This document shows, piece after piece, positions 14,428-20,719 of a stretch of 27,211 nucleotides of DNA. Each line of letters begins with the position of its first letter. Position 1 is the stretch's first letter. The translations under genes and the position numbers were made by a program. The notes under the pieces were generated by a model that searched no databases, was not told the origin of the DNA, and worked only from the letters and a program-made list of their open reading frames with translations. Origin of the DNA: a virus; IMG/VR virus record IMGVR_UViG_3300006802_000437, positions 1 to 27,211 of that record, one strand, 5' to 3'.

Positions 14428-14663
14428 CTATATAGATATTTCAGACCTCTGTACACTATTTGAAAAAGTAAAAATTTACTGCTCCACAAGACACACATAG
14501 TCCTAATGTGTCCCTCAGGGACACCACAGGGACACCACAGGGACACCATAGAATCGTCTATAAATGTTGGTATTAGCGAATAATAGTCTTCAGGGACACC
14601 AGGGACACCACTTTAGGGTTCCAAGCAAATTATTTTATTGAAAGGGTAGAGATATCTATATAG
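14428..14663. repeat. 12-bp inverted repeats flanking the GGGACAC array
   Basis: CTATATAGATAT at 14428-14439 and ATATCTATATAG at 14652-14663 are exact inverted copies, 212 bases apart, and enclose the repeat array. The sequence is AT-rich, so chance is not excluded, but position and symmetry are notable. Confidence 0.6.
14508..14610. repeat. GGGACAC iteron-like array
   Basis: CAGGGACACCA occurs three times head-to-tail with an 11-bp period (14516-14548). Two more AGGGACACC copies follow at 14592-14609 with a 9-bp step. Inverted GTGTCCC copies are at 14508-14514, forming a GTGTCCCT-C-AGGGACAC palindrome (14508-14524), and at 14738-14744. An 11-bp period places the sites on one face of the helix. 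Confidence 0.9.
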
Positions 14664-14780
14664 AGGAATTTCCGGTATCCGTTGTAACGTACGGTGTTTT
14701 ACTTGAAGAATCCTACCAAATACAGTACACTGGCCATGTGTCCCAAGTGAGTTTTTAACATTATAGCTCTTACGATCATT

Positions 14781-15167
14781 TTAGCTTTCTTTTTTATCAT
14801 TTGGGACATTTATTAAATCAATTTTTTTCTTAATCTCTCTTCTCTCTTCCTTATTATTAGCTGCACGATATTGAACATATCTAGCTCTATACTCCATCCA
14901 TAACTTCTCGTTCCTGTTGTATTGAATTTTTTCTTCTTTAATCAATCTCTTAAATACACCCATTACATACTCAGGGTCAAAATCTGCGTTCCAACAAATC
15001 TCCTTAAACTCATCACTATTTCTTACAAACCAATTAATCGAATCCTGTTTATTATAAGCATCAATTTTAGAATAAGTAAAAGAAGTACAATCCTCAAAGG
15101 CTTGCATAATAATAGCCTGGAAGAGCTTATGCTCAGGCTTACTAGTACATGTCACAGTTGAAGCCAT
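14781..15167 (-). CDS. Hypothetical protein (128 aa)
   Basis: I start it at the ATG at 15167 (MASTVTCTSKPEHKLFQAII), one base after the upstream stop (TGACATG). A frame from 15209 would add 14 residues that overlap the upstream gene. The middle reads DSINWFVRNSDEFKEICWNADFDP and VMGVFKRLIKEEK, a pattern like short phage proteins with W(F/I)...FE.VC..A..DP, which may be a small helical DNA-associated domain. The C-terminus is highly charged (EERREIKKKIDL). Function unknown. It is the last gene before the repeat segment upstream of terS. Confidence 0.7.
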   Translation of the reverse strand: MASTVTCTSKPEHKLFQAIIMQAFEDCTSFTYSKIDAYNKQDSINWFVRNSDEFKEICWNADFDPEYVMGVFKRLIKEEKIQYNRNEKLWMEYRARYVQYRAANNKEERREIKKKIDLINVPNDKKES

Positions 15168-15168
15168 G

Positions 15169-15423
15169 TCAGTGCCCAAAATTTTTAACAAGTTCGGTGA
15201 GTAATTCACGATATTGTCTTTGCTCCTTTTTGCTGGAGTCGAAAGTCATTACCTCAGTATAATCGTCAAATATACCCTCGATGAATCGCATCCTACTTAC
15301 ACCGTCTAGCATATTTGCAACCTTGTAATGATAGTCTTTAAAATCTATGTAAGTTTCATCATCCATAATGATCGTAACCGCAGGATGGGAAAAGATATCG
15401 ATATGGAAGTTTCCTACGGTCAC
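15169..15423 (-). CDS. Hypothetical protein (84 aa, GTG start)
   Basis: Starts with GTG at 15423, overlapping the upstream stop as GTGA. The N-terminal half is strand-rich (NFHIDIFSHPAVTIIMDDET, then YIDFKDYHYKVANML) and the C-terminal half helical (KEQRQYRELLTELVKNFG). It looks like a small alpha/beta protein but no family is recognised. Tight coupling with both neighbours suggests the three small genes at 14781-15674 work or are expressed together. Confidence 0.65.
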   Translation of the reverse strand: MTVGNFHIDIFSHPAVTIIMDDETYIDFKDYHYKVANMLDGVSRMRFIEGIFDDYTEVMTFDSSKKEQRQYRELLTELVKNFGH

Positions 15424-15674
15424 GCATCATTTTTAACAACCAGTCTTAAGCCTTTCGCCTTAGCTGCAGCTTTACGACCTGATCGCCAACACCCCTCGAT
15501 TTTATCAAGGAATGAAAGATTGAAATTTCCTAAACCAAAATCATTTCCACAATATAATTGAAACATCAAGGAAGTTATCTCGTCATAAGTTCTCTTATTC
15601 GGACATATCATAACCAAACGTTGTAGCGTTTTAGTTAAAGCTTCTTCACTCGACTTTTTCATAGCTTCTGCCAA
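15420..15674 (-). CDS. Hypothetical protein (84 aa, TTG start)
   Basis: The frame opens with TTG at 15674, preceded by GGAG seven bases upstream; an ATG five codons in (MKKSSEEAL) is the alternative. It contains LVMICPNKRTYDEITSLMF and a Gly/Asn-rich GNDFGLGNFN, then a basic segment RSGRKAAAKAKGLRLVVK. No known domain. It is the first gene after the terminator at 15815-15845, with a candidate promoter at 15784-15812. Confidence 0.6.
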   Translation of the reverse strand: MAEAMKKSSEEALTKTLQRLVMICPNKRTYDEITSLMFQLYCGNDFGLGNFNLSFLDKIEGCWRSGRKAAAKAKGLRLVVKNDA

Positions 15675-15783
15675 CTTTGTTCTCCATAATTAAATTAAAA
15701 GAAAAAATTGTTCGTTGTTATTGTGAAAATAAAGTGTTTTGAAAGCCCCACTTTTTCATTTAGGCTTAGGAATACGTTATTAA

Positions 15784-15812
15784 CTATTAAGTGATTTAAA
15801 TTTTAATTGCAA
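15784..15812 (-). promoter_or_regulatory. Candidate promoter TTGCAA-N17-TAATAG
   Basis: On the minus strand TTGCAA (15807-15812) and TAATAG (15784-15789) are 17 bases apart, directly after the terminator and before the 84-aa gene. The same TTGCAA hexamer is the proposed shared -35 of the divergent promoter at 17303-17352. Confidence 0.4.
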
Positions 15813-15814
15813 GT

Positions 15815-15845
15815 AAAAAAAAAGGGCCAGTCTCCCGGCCCTTTT
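15815..15845 (-). terminator. Intrinsic terminator after the ParB/RHH operon
   Basis: AAAAGGGCC (15820-15828) pairs with GGCCCTTTT (15837-15845) over an 8-base loop. On the minus strand the stem is followed by nine T in total, making a textbook Rho-independent terminator 40 bases after the stop at 15885. It ends the operon read from 17273. Confidence 0.92.
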
Positions 15846-15884
15846 CCAACCTCAGATTTAAGGTTAACCATCCAATCCGCAGGT

Positions 15885-16106
15885 TTATTTACCACTCCCG
15901 TTAAGCAATTTCTTGCCCTGTGATAGTAAATTCTCTCTCATTGATTCGGGTGATTTGCCTTGTTTTTTAGCGATTTTTTTAACTTCTTCATCTACTAATT
16001 TGGCAATCATATTACCCGGTCTTCTAAAGCCTTCTTTACCCATGGCCCTAATTATACAGTATGAATCTATATCCACTGCACAGGATTTCCATTTGTTAAT
16101 ATTCAT
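15885..16106 (-). CDS. Small ribbon-helix-helix regulator candidate (73 aa)
   Basis: The N-terminal WKSCAVDIDSYCIIRAMGK followed by RRPGNMIAKLVDEEVKKIAKK has the strand, helix, G-x-M-I, helix order of Arc/MetJ/CopG-type ribbon-helix-helix proteins (strand about 6-12, helices about 14-22 and 30-46). Such dimers bind DNA with the paired strand and usually repress phage or plasmid promoters. The C-terminal 25 residues are basic. It follows the ParB-like gene by three bases and is the last gene before the strong terminator. The fold call rests on pattern only. Confidence 0.6.
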   Translation of the reverse strand: MNINKWKSCAVDIDSYCIIRAMGKEGFRRPGNMIAKLVDEEVKKIAKKQGKSPESMRENLLSQGKKLLNGSGK

Positions 16107-16109
16107 AGC

Positions 16110-16898
16110 TTACGCTGCCTCTCTCTTGTCAAAGTCTCGATCTAATGCAAACTTAAGAAAATCAACTTTTTTATCTCTAGTCAATCCACCATTGTACACT
16201 CTATCGAATTGTTCAATGTAATCAGAGCTGTTAGTTACTGCAGCTAATTTACCACCCTTAGATTTCATTGCAGACTTTAATCTATCAAATGAAAACTTTG
16301 GATGTTTGCACATAATTAAATATGCTCTAATCAATTGTCGTTTTAGTTTTTTACCATTCGGATCGATTTGTTTTGCAATGTAAGTTATTTCTTTTGCAAT
16401 TTGATCAAACCTGCTTAGTCTACCTGCAGCAATTGAGAAGTCTCCCAATTTAAACTCTTCAGTTTGTAATCTACAAACTGTTGCTCTACCATTAAGTAGG
16501 GCTAGTGTTTCAGCTACTGGCATTCCGTATTGTGTCATTTTAGAAGCACAGATCTTATAATCTTGTTTGCCTCTTGTACAGTGGAAGTTTAAAAAATTGT
16601 TTAAGTTCCAATTCTTTTTTCCAGTGTTAGCCCTAGCTGTATCTAAAGCATCATCAGAATCACCAATTACATAGTAAATATCCAAGCCTAATTGTTTTCT
16701 AGCCTGGGCTGTATGTTGACCATCTACGATCTCCATTTTTTTATTTACAATAATAGGAGTTTTAAGATCTCTCTCAGCGATTAATCTTTTGATTCTATCT
16801 ACATGTGTAGAATCAACTTCTCTATTACCTTTTGATTTTTTAAATATTCCATAATCTTTTGTTACAAAATATTTACCTTTTACTTCTTTAGTCATCAT
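16110..16898 (-). CDS. ParB/Srx-domain DNA-binding protein (262 aa)
   Basis: Residues about 25-75 carry the ParB N-terminal fold: REVDSTHVDRIKRLIAERD, TPIIVNKKMEIVDGQHTAQA, where GQHTAQAR (60-67) is the nucleotide-binding box (GEHRxxA in canonical ParB, with Gln-His-Thr here). Residues 110-160 look helical and could include the DNA-binding region (YGMPVAETLALLNGRATV, a helix-turn-helix-like step). The rest is helical and basic. Phage ParB-like proteins act as CTP-switch clamps, nucleases or transcription regulators. No ParA is present, so plasmid-type partition is unlikely. RBS AAAAAAGGAG precedes two adjacent ATGs. Confidence 0.8.
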   Translation of the reverse strand: MMTKEVKGKYFVTKDYGIFKKSKGNREVDSTHVDRIKRLIAERDLKTPIIVNKKMEIVDGQHTAQARKQLGLDIYYVIGDSDDALDTARANTGKKNWNLNNFLNFHCTRGKQDYKICASKMTQYGMPVAETLALLNGRATVCRLQTEEFKLGDFSIAAGRLSRFDQIAKEITYIAKQIDPNGKKLKRQLIRAYLIMCKHPKFSFDRLKSAMKSKGGKLAAVTNSSDYIEQFDRVYNGGLTRDKKVDFLKFALDRDFDKREAA

Positions 16899-16909
16899 TT
16901 TCTCCTTTT

Positions 16910-17020
16910 TTAGTATATGATTGTATAGAGCAATGCCCCAACTAACATTATAAAAATCTTAGGTGGTATTACTAATATTGCACACAAAAGTACAAACTTA
17001 AAAAATTGATTTATCATCAT
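16910..17020 (-). CDS. Small membrane peptide (36 aa)
   Basis: The frame from ATG at 17020 reads MMINQFFKFVLLCAILVIPP then KIFIMLVGALLYTIIY and stops. It is almost wholly hydrophobic, with two short spans around a PPK turn. The start overlaps the end of the 91-aa gene and the AAAAAAGGAG of the ParB-like gene begins right after its stop, so it fills the gap exactly. Function unknown; a host-membrane or exclusion peptide is possible. Confidence 0.6.
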   Translation of the reverse strand: MMINQFFKFVLLCAILVIPPKIFIMLVGALLYTIIY

Positions 17021-17273
17021 TATCTTGTTTCCCCTTTATGTGGCAATGTATTAAATCCATCGCGACTTGCTCATTAATCGGATAGATAGGATGCATGTCG
17101 AAATTCATAGAACACTGCTGCAACCTACGCATTTGTTCTTGAAAGTGGTCTTCACTATATTCCATAGGTTGACCATCTATTGTTGTTATCTGAGTTGTAC
17201 TCAGAATGTCATCAACTTCTTTTATCCAGTTAACAAAAGTGTCGCTACTAGATTTCAATTTTATGTTGATCAT
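16998..17273 (-). CDS. Hypothetical protein (91 aa), first gene of the regulatory operon
   Basis: I start it at the ATG at 17273 (MINIKLKSSSDTFVNWIKEV), preceded by AAAAGGAG. The longer frame from 17330 would run through the promoter. It contains EDHFQEQMRRLQQCSMNF and ends in an acidic/charged tail (HIKGKQDNDDKSIF). No recognised domain; helical, possibly DNA-associated. Being promoter-proximal and ahead of ParB and RHH genes suggests an early regulatory role, which is inference. Confidence 0.65.
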   Translation of the reverse strand: MINIKLKSSSDTFVNWIKEVDDILSTTQITTIDGQPMEYSEDHFQEQMRRLQQCSMNFDMHPIYPINEQVAMDLIHCHIKGKQDNDDKSIF

Positions 17274-17289
17274 GATATTCTCCTTTTTA

Positions 17290-17301
17290 TAAACATGTTT
17301 A
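17290..17301. promoter_or_regulatory. Perfect 12-bp palindrome TAAACATGTTTA, operator candidate
   Basis: It lies just downstream of the leftward -10 box, between promoter and the ribosome-binding site of the 91-aa gene, a typical place for a repressor site. A dimeric regulator such as the ribbon-helix-helix candidate could bind it. Confidence 0.45.
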
Positions 17302-17302
17302 C

Positions 17303-17330
17303 AATATAAATATTTTAATCTAAATTGCAA
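17303..17330 (-). promoter_or_regulatory. Leftward promoter TTGCAA-N16-TATATT
   Basis: On the minus strand TTGCAA (17325-17330) and TATATT (17303-17308) are 16 bases apart, 30 bases before the 91-aa gene's ATG. The hexamer TTGCAA is its own reverse complement and may serve the rightward promoter too. Confidence 0.5.
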
Positions 17331-17352
17331 GGATTAAATAAGATAGGATAAT
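17325..17352 (+). promoter_or_regulatory. Rightward promoter TTGCAA-N16-GATAAT
   Basis: On the plus strand the same TTGCAA (17325-17330) is followed after 16 bases by GATAAT (17347-17352). The ATG of the 73-aa gene is at 17361, so the transcript would have almost no leader. Confidence 0.5.
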
Positions 17353-17360
17353 ATAGGAAA

Positions 17361-17582
17361 ATGAAATACTTGCTAGTTTTACATTTATGTAGTTTTTTAA
17401 CTCAGACTTGTCCTGGTATGGTTCATCCACAAGGAGAGTATGATTCATGGAAAGAATGTGCAATCGCTGGATATAAAATATCTGGAGATACAATGGCTAC
17501 AATGCCTAAAGATAAGATAAATAAAGGAAAATTAGCTATAAAATTTGAATGTATAGAAATTAAAGAAAGCACACCCCTATAG
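17361..17582 (+). CDS. Small secreted or membrane-anchored Cys-rich protein (73 aa)
   Basis: MKYLLVLHLCSFLTQTCPGM is a short hydrophobic leader with a cysteine near its end. The mature part has PQGEYDSWKECAIAGYKI and FECIEIKES, i.e. two further cysteines about 30 residues apart that could form a disulphide in the periplasm. I recall very similar small proteins (leader, then WKEC, then FEC) in uncultured marine phages; function unknown. First gene of the only rightward cluster inside the window, under the divergent promoter. Confidence 0.75.
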   Translation: MKYLLVLHLCSFLTQTCPGMVHPQGEYDSWKECAIAGYKISGDTMATMPKDKINKGKLAIKFECIEIKESTPL

Positions 17583-17617
17583 TTGCAATAATATCACAAA
17601 ATGCTATATAATACCTT

Positions 17618-17896
17618 ATGAAGCTATATCGCGTCCAAGCAAAGTACAAGAATATATATATTAATGAGATGCTTTGGGCAGAGAACGATAAAGCCGCCCT
17701 TGAGGAGTTTAGTAAAAAGGTTAGCTCAGGGGATGTAACAGAGAATGAAGGTGCAGGGTTTGAGAATCCTGATATTTTATTCTTAACCTATGAGGAGGTT
17801 GACCGAGATGCAACTACAAAAGTTAATATCGGAAAAACTTCAGCTGGAATCCAAGTGGGCATCACAGGCATTGCAGCAGGGTCGGGTAACACCTGA
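17618..17896 (+). CDS. Hypothetical protein (92 aa)
   Basis: Opens MKLYRVQAKYKNIYINEMLW and continues AENDKAALEEFSKKV, a strand-strand-helix start typical of small phage proteins with a 'xVxAxN.xEA' layout. FENPDILFLTYEEVD completes a probable compact domain at about residue 62. The last 30 residues (DATTKVNIGKTSAG, VGITGIAAGSGNT) overlap the next gene in another frame and are Gly/Thr-rich, so that tail may be a by-product of overlap. No function known. Confidence 0.65.
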   Translation: MKLYRVQAKYKNIYINEMLWAENDKAALEEFSKKVSSGDVTENEGAGFENPDILFLTYEEVDRDATTKVNIGKTSAGIQVGITGIAAGSGNT

Positions 17897-17996
17897 TATG
17901 AAGTGGATCGATATAAAGATCAAAGGTCTTAAAACTAAGATTAATGATCAAAGTGTTGAAGACGCTAAAAGTGGTCTTTACGATATAGCTAGTTAA
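17808..17996 (+). CDS. Small helical protein (62 aa)
   Basis: I start it at the ATG at 17808 (MQLQKLISEKLQLESKWASQ), with AGGAGG nine bases upstream. A frame start at 17790 lacks such a site. Charged helical N-terminus followed by VTPDMKWIDIKIKGLKTKIN; likely coiled coil. It overlaps the previous gene by 89 bases. Function unknown. Confidence 0.65.
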   Translation: MQLQKLISEKLQLESKWASQALQQGRVTPDMKWIDIKIKGLKTKINDQSVEDAKSGLYDIAS

Positions 17997-18043
17997 ATAA
18001 AACTAGCACATTTACTTTTTTCGATATAAAGTGTAGGGAACTT

Positions 18044-18220
18044 ATGTCCTCTAATAAAACCTTAATCATAAATGATTACAAAAAATATTGGATTACTGAT
18101 ACCAAGAAGGGTCATTTAATAACTATTTGTCATGGGCCAGAAGATAAAGTTTTAAAGTTAAAATTAAATTGGAAAAATAGACATCGAAGTAATGCAGGAA
18201 GAGTCCTTAATAAAAGATAG
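18044..18220 (+). CDS. Small basic protein (58 aa)
   Basis: An ATG at 18044 opens a 58-codon frame: MSSNKTLIINDYKKYWITDT, then KKGHLITICHGPEDKVLKL and a basic end NWKNRHRSNAGRVLNKR. Strand-rich with a positively charged tail. It fills the gap between the 62-aa gene and the oxygenase, overlapping the latter by 29 bases. No family recognised; supported by position and protein-like composition. Confidence 0.55.
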   Translation: MSSNKTLIINDYKKYWITDTKKGHLITICHGPEDKVLKLKLNWKNRHRSNAGRVLNKR

Positions 18221-18707
18221 CTGGATTTATAATGTACCTAAACACATAGTACATAAACCAATTCTCATTGATAAAATGAGATTGATACCACAAAATAAAA
18301 TAGATCAAATTTCACACACTGATTATAATTTACCTGCGAGTATGATTATTGAGTGGAGAGAATATTTTTTTAAAAATATTTATCATGAATTTAAATTAGA
18401 CTTTGAAGATAAGATTAAAAGTAAAATTGGTTTACACAACGCCTGGTTCCAATGGTATGAAAAAAATGATTTTCATGTATGGCATATTCATGGAGGTGTT
18501 CACTTTACAAATATTTATTATTTATCTATGCCAAACAAAGAAGTTAAAACAACTATTAAACATATTGAGCAGCTAAAATCTTTTGATGTAATGGAAGGAC
18601 AGATCTTAACTATACCCTCTTATTGGTGGCACAAGTCTCCAGTAAATTTGTTTGATGATCCTAAAATTATTATCTCTTTTAATACTTCAATTAAAATGAA
18701 CGAATAG
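18192..18707 (+). CDS. 2OG-Fe(II) oxygenase-like protein, HxH type (171 aa)
   Basis: Residues NAWFQWYEKNDFHVWHIHGG (83-102) carry the paired histidines H98/H100, and IPSYWWHKSP (141-150) the distal H147, followed by KIIISFNTSI. This is the layout of the putative 2OG-Fe(II) oxygenase family PF13759 common in marine phages (W.N.Y.KGD...HIH, then PS...H...). A usual 2OG-binding arginine after the distal histidine is not obvious here, since the segment reads DDPKIIIS. So activity is less sure than for the HxD enzymes. Last gene of the rightward cluster, ending three bases from the convergent polymerase gene. Confidence 0.7.
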   Translation: MQEESLIKDSWIYNVPKHIVHKPILIDKMRLIPQNKIDQISHTDYNLPASMIIEWREYFFKNIYHEFKLDFEDKIKSKIGLHNAWFQWYEKNDFHVWHIHGGVHFTNIYYLSMPNKEVKTTIKHIEQLKSFDVMEGQILTIPSYWWHKSPVNLFDDPKIIISFNTSIKMNE

Positions 18708-18710
18708 TAT

Positions 18711-20579
18711 TTATTCTTTTGCCTCACCCCAAGAAGCTCCAAGTGCAATATCTACTTTAGAAGGAACCTTAAGATTTTCGACTGCGTTTTCCATTATCGA
18801 TTTAACATGTTTAATATCTTCTTCCTTATCAATAGAAAAACATAATTCATCATGTATTTGTAATAAAGGTTTATATCCTGCTTTGTAGCATTGAATCATA
18901 GCCATTTTAGTTTGATCAGCTGCTGACCCCTGAATTAGTCTGTTTAAAGCTTTATATGTAAATGCCCTACGTATGTTATTTCCATAATGGGCCTTAGCAG
19001 CCTCGTAGTCCATCGCCTTATTCATTCCGAAGGTAGATGGCTCCCACATGTTAAAACGGCATTTACGGCCCTTTATAGTCCGAATAAAGCCATATTTAGA
19101 AGCACTGTTAGACACTTCTGCGGCTAATTTCTTAACAAATGGTACTCTACTGTTATATGTTTGCAGCAATCTATCTGCAGCATCTTTATCAATACCTAAT
19201 TCTGTGGCTAATTTGTTTTTACCCATACCATAGAAAAGACCCAAATTGATCGTCTTAGCATGAGTCCTAGATATACCTGCCATATCAGCAACTATTTGGT
19301 GAAAGTCTGCTGACTCATTTTGGTAGGCTTCTATAAATTCATCAGCACCATCAAATCCTGCGTCTATAGATGCAGCGTAGTGAGCTACTAATCTTGGTTC
19401 TTGTTGTGAGTAGTCAAAGCTACCCCATTGTCTACCCTCTTCAGGTAAAAATAAACTTCTAATTTTATCACCCATTTCTTTGTTACGGGCTGGTATCTGC
19501 TGTAAGTTTGGATTAGAATAAGATAATCGTCCAGATACAGTTCCACCCTGATCTGATCTTAATTGATTTATCTCTGCATGGATTCTGCCTTTGTGCGTAT
19601 ATCTTAATACGGAGTCTATGAATGTTGAATGAAATTTATTTATTTCTCTTGCTTGTCTTATTAGTTGTGCTATCGGGTTATTACAGTTTACTAACCAGTT
19701 TTGTGTAAAGCTTGGTTCTCCGGTTTTCTGTGTCCGTGGGTACTCCACACCTATTCTATCAAACACCTGAGCTACACTTCGTGCAGCCCAAATGTCTACA
19801 CTGTGAGTTGTCTCTTGTTTTATTTTATCTAATACTTCAAATTCTTTTTTCTTAAATTCTTTTTTTAGTAAATGAGCTTTTTCTTCATCAACTCTAATAC
19901 CTCTACGTCTAGTATCAATAAGTATAGGCAGGAGCTCCATTTCCATTTCCCACACATCACTTAAATTTTGTTTTACAATTTCACCTTTTAATCTTTCCCA
20001 TAGTCTTAAAGTTAAACCTGCATCTTGTTCAGCGTAATGACCAACATAACCCGCAGGTAATCTCCACATGTCAGCCTTGGGATCTATGCCCCACTCTTTA
20101 GCTTTTTCAGTTAAGAATGTTTCATTTTTAACTTCACCTAAATAATCTTTAGCACATGCATTTAAACTAAAACTAAATCTATTTTCATTTATTATTGCTG
20201 CAGCGATCATAGTATCTACAATCTTACCTTTAATCTCGAAACCATTTACTAACAACCAACCGACATCGTAACTTGCATTATGAAATATTTTAGTAGCAGG
20301 AGTTTTAAGAATATCCTGCATCCATGCAGTTGTTATAGCTAAATCCATATTACCACCTGCATCATGTTGAATTGGAAAGTACCATTGTTGGCCCAGTGCA
20401 GCTACTGCAAAACCAACTATGCCACCATCAAAGGTAGCCCATCCAGCTCCTTTAGTTTTTATATTTGGATCTTTAGTTTCTAAGTCTATTGCAATTTCTG
20501 TGGCTTTAGACAAATCAGGGTATTCAGCAGGACATATCCAATCTGAATCATTATAAATAAAATTTAATTGATGGGTCAT
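18711..20579 (-). CDS. polA: DNA polymerase A with proofreading exonuclease (622 aa)
   Basis: Phage replicative family A polymerase without a 5'-nuclease domain. Exonuclease domain: AIDLETKDP (D32, E34), FHNASYDVGWL (99-109) and YAEQDAGLTL (182-191). Polymerase domain: GSFDYSQQEPRLVAHY (motif A, D389), RTHAKTINLGLFYGMG (motif B, K442), and LLQIHDELCF (motif C, H576-D577-E578). All catalytic residues are present. Motif B has leucine (L446) where E. coli Pol I has Phe762. Motif A reads DYSQQEPRL instead of the common DYSQIELR. Translation is coupled to the lipoprotein-like peptide by an ATGA overlap. It is the last gene of the leftward replication operon. Confidence 0.97.
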   Translation of the reverse strand: MTHQLNFIYNDSDWICPAEYPDLSKATEIAIDLETKDPNIKTKGAGWATFDGGIVGFAVAALGQQWYFPIQHDAGGNMDLAITTAWMQDILKTPATKIFHNASYDVGWLLVNGFEIKGKIVDTMIAAAIINENRFSFSLNACAKDYLGEVKNETFLTEKAKEWGIDPKADMWRLPAGYVGHYAEQDAGLTLRLWERLKGEIVKQNLSDVWEMEMELLPILIDTRRRGIRVDEEKAHLLKKEFKKKEFEVLDKIKQETTHSVDIWAARSVAQVFDRIGVEYPRTQKTGEPSFTQNWLVNCNNPIAQLIRQAREINKFHSTFIDSVLRYTHKGRIHAEINQLRSDQGGTVSGRLSYSNPNLQQIPARNKEMGDKIRSLFLPEEGRQWGSFDYSQQEPRLVAHYAASIDAGFDGADEFIEAYQNESADFHQIVADMAGISRTHAKTINLGLFYGMGKNKLATELGIDKDAADRLLQTYNSRVPFVKKLAAEVSNSASKYGFIRTIKGRKCRFNMWEPSTFGMNKAMDYEAAKAHYGNNIRRAFTYKALNRLIQGSAADQTKMAMIQCYKAGYKPLLQIHDELCFSIDKEEDIKHVKSIMENAVENLKVPSKVDIALGASWGEAKE

Positions 20580-20719
20580 TTATTATTATTACTTATAACT
20601 TTTATTAATTGATTTGCAACTGTTGTGGTAGGGTTGAAATCTCTTAAATTTTTAACGCAATTTGATGTTAAAAATAGTAACATAATACTTAACACTACAA
20701 AGATTTTTTTACACTGCAT
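20576..20719 (-). CDS. Small lipoprotein-like peptide (47 aa)
   Basis: Frame from ATG at 20719: MQCKKIFVVLSIMLLFLTSN followed directly by C21, then VKNLRDFNPTTTVANQLIKV. It looks like a bacterial lipoprotein: basic n-region, hydrophobic core, cysteine. The residue before the cysteine is Asn rather than Gly/Ala/Ser, so the lipobox is imperfect. The start overlaps the oxygenase stop and the stop overlaps the polymerase start (ATGA), so it is embedded between two real genes. Possible role in superinfection exclusion is inference. Confidence 0.6.
   Translation of the reverse strand: MQCKKIFVVLSIMLLFLTSNCVKNLRDFNPTTTVANQLIKVISNNNK

Larger units (their letters stand above)
14420..14780. other. 361-bp non-coding segment upstream of TerS; candidate packaging or replication site
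   Basis: No open frame longer than a dozen codons is seen on the transcribed strand. The segment holds five direct and two inverted GGGACAC repeats, a 12-bp inverted repeat pair, and an 8-bp pair TGTCCCAA (14739-14746) with TTGGGACA (14801-14808) reaching into the next gene. Such repeat clusters next to terS are expected of cos/pac sites, and iteron-like spacing would also fit an origin. A promoter for terS probably lies here but no clear -35/-10 stands out. Confidence 0.65.

Noticed and set aside
14516-14610. CRISPR array
   Set aside because: Repeat units are 9-11 bp with almost no spacers; no cas genes. Better read as iteron-like sites.
14428-14663. Insertion sequence ends (12-bp inverted repeats)
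   Set aside because: No transposase frame between them and no target duplication seen.
15820-15845. Bidirectional terminator
   Set aside because: The plus strand has only four T after the stem, and no plus-strand gene runs into it.
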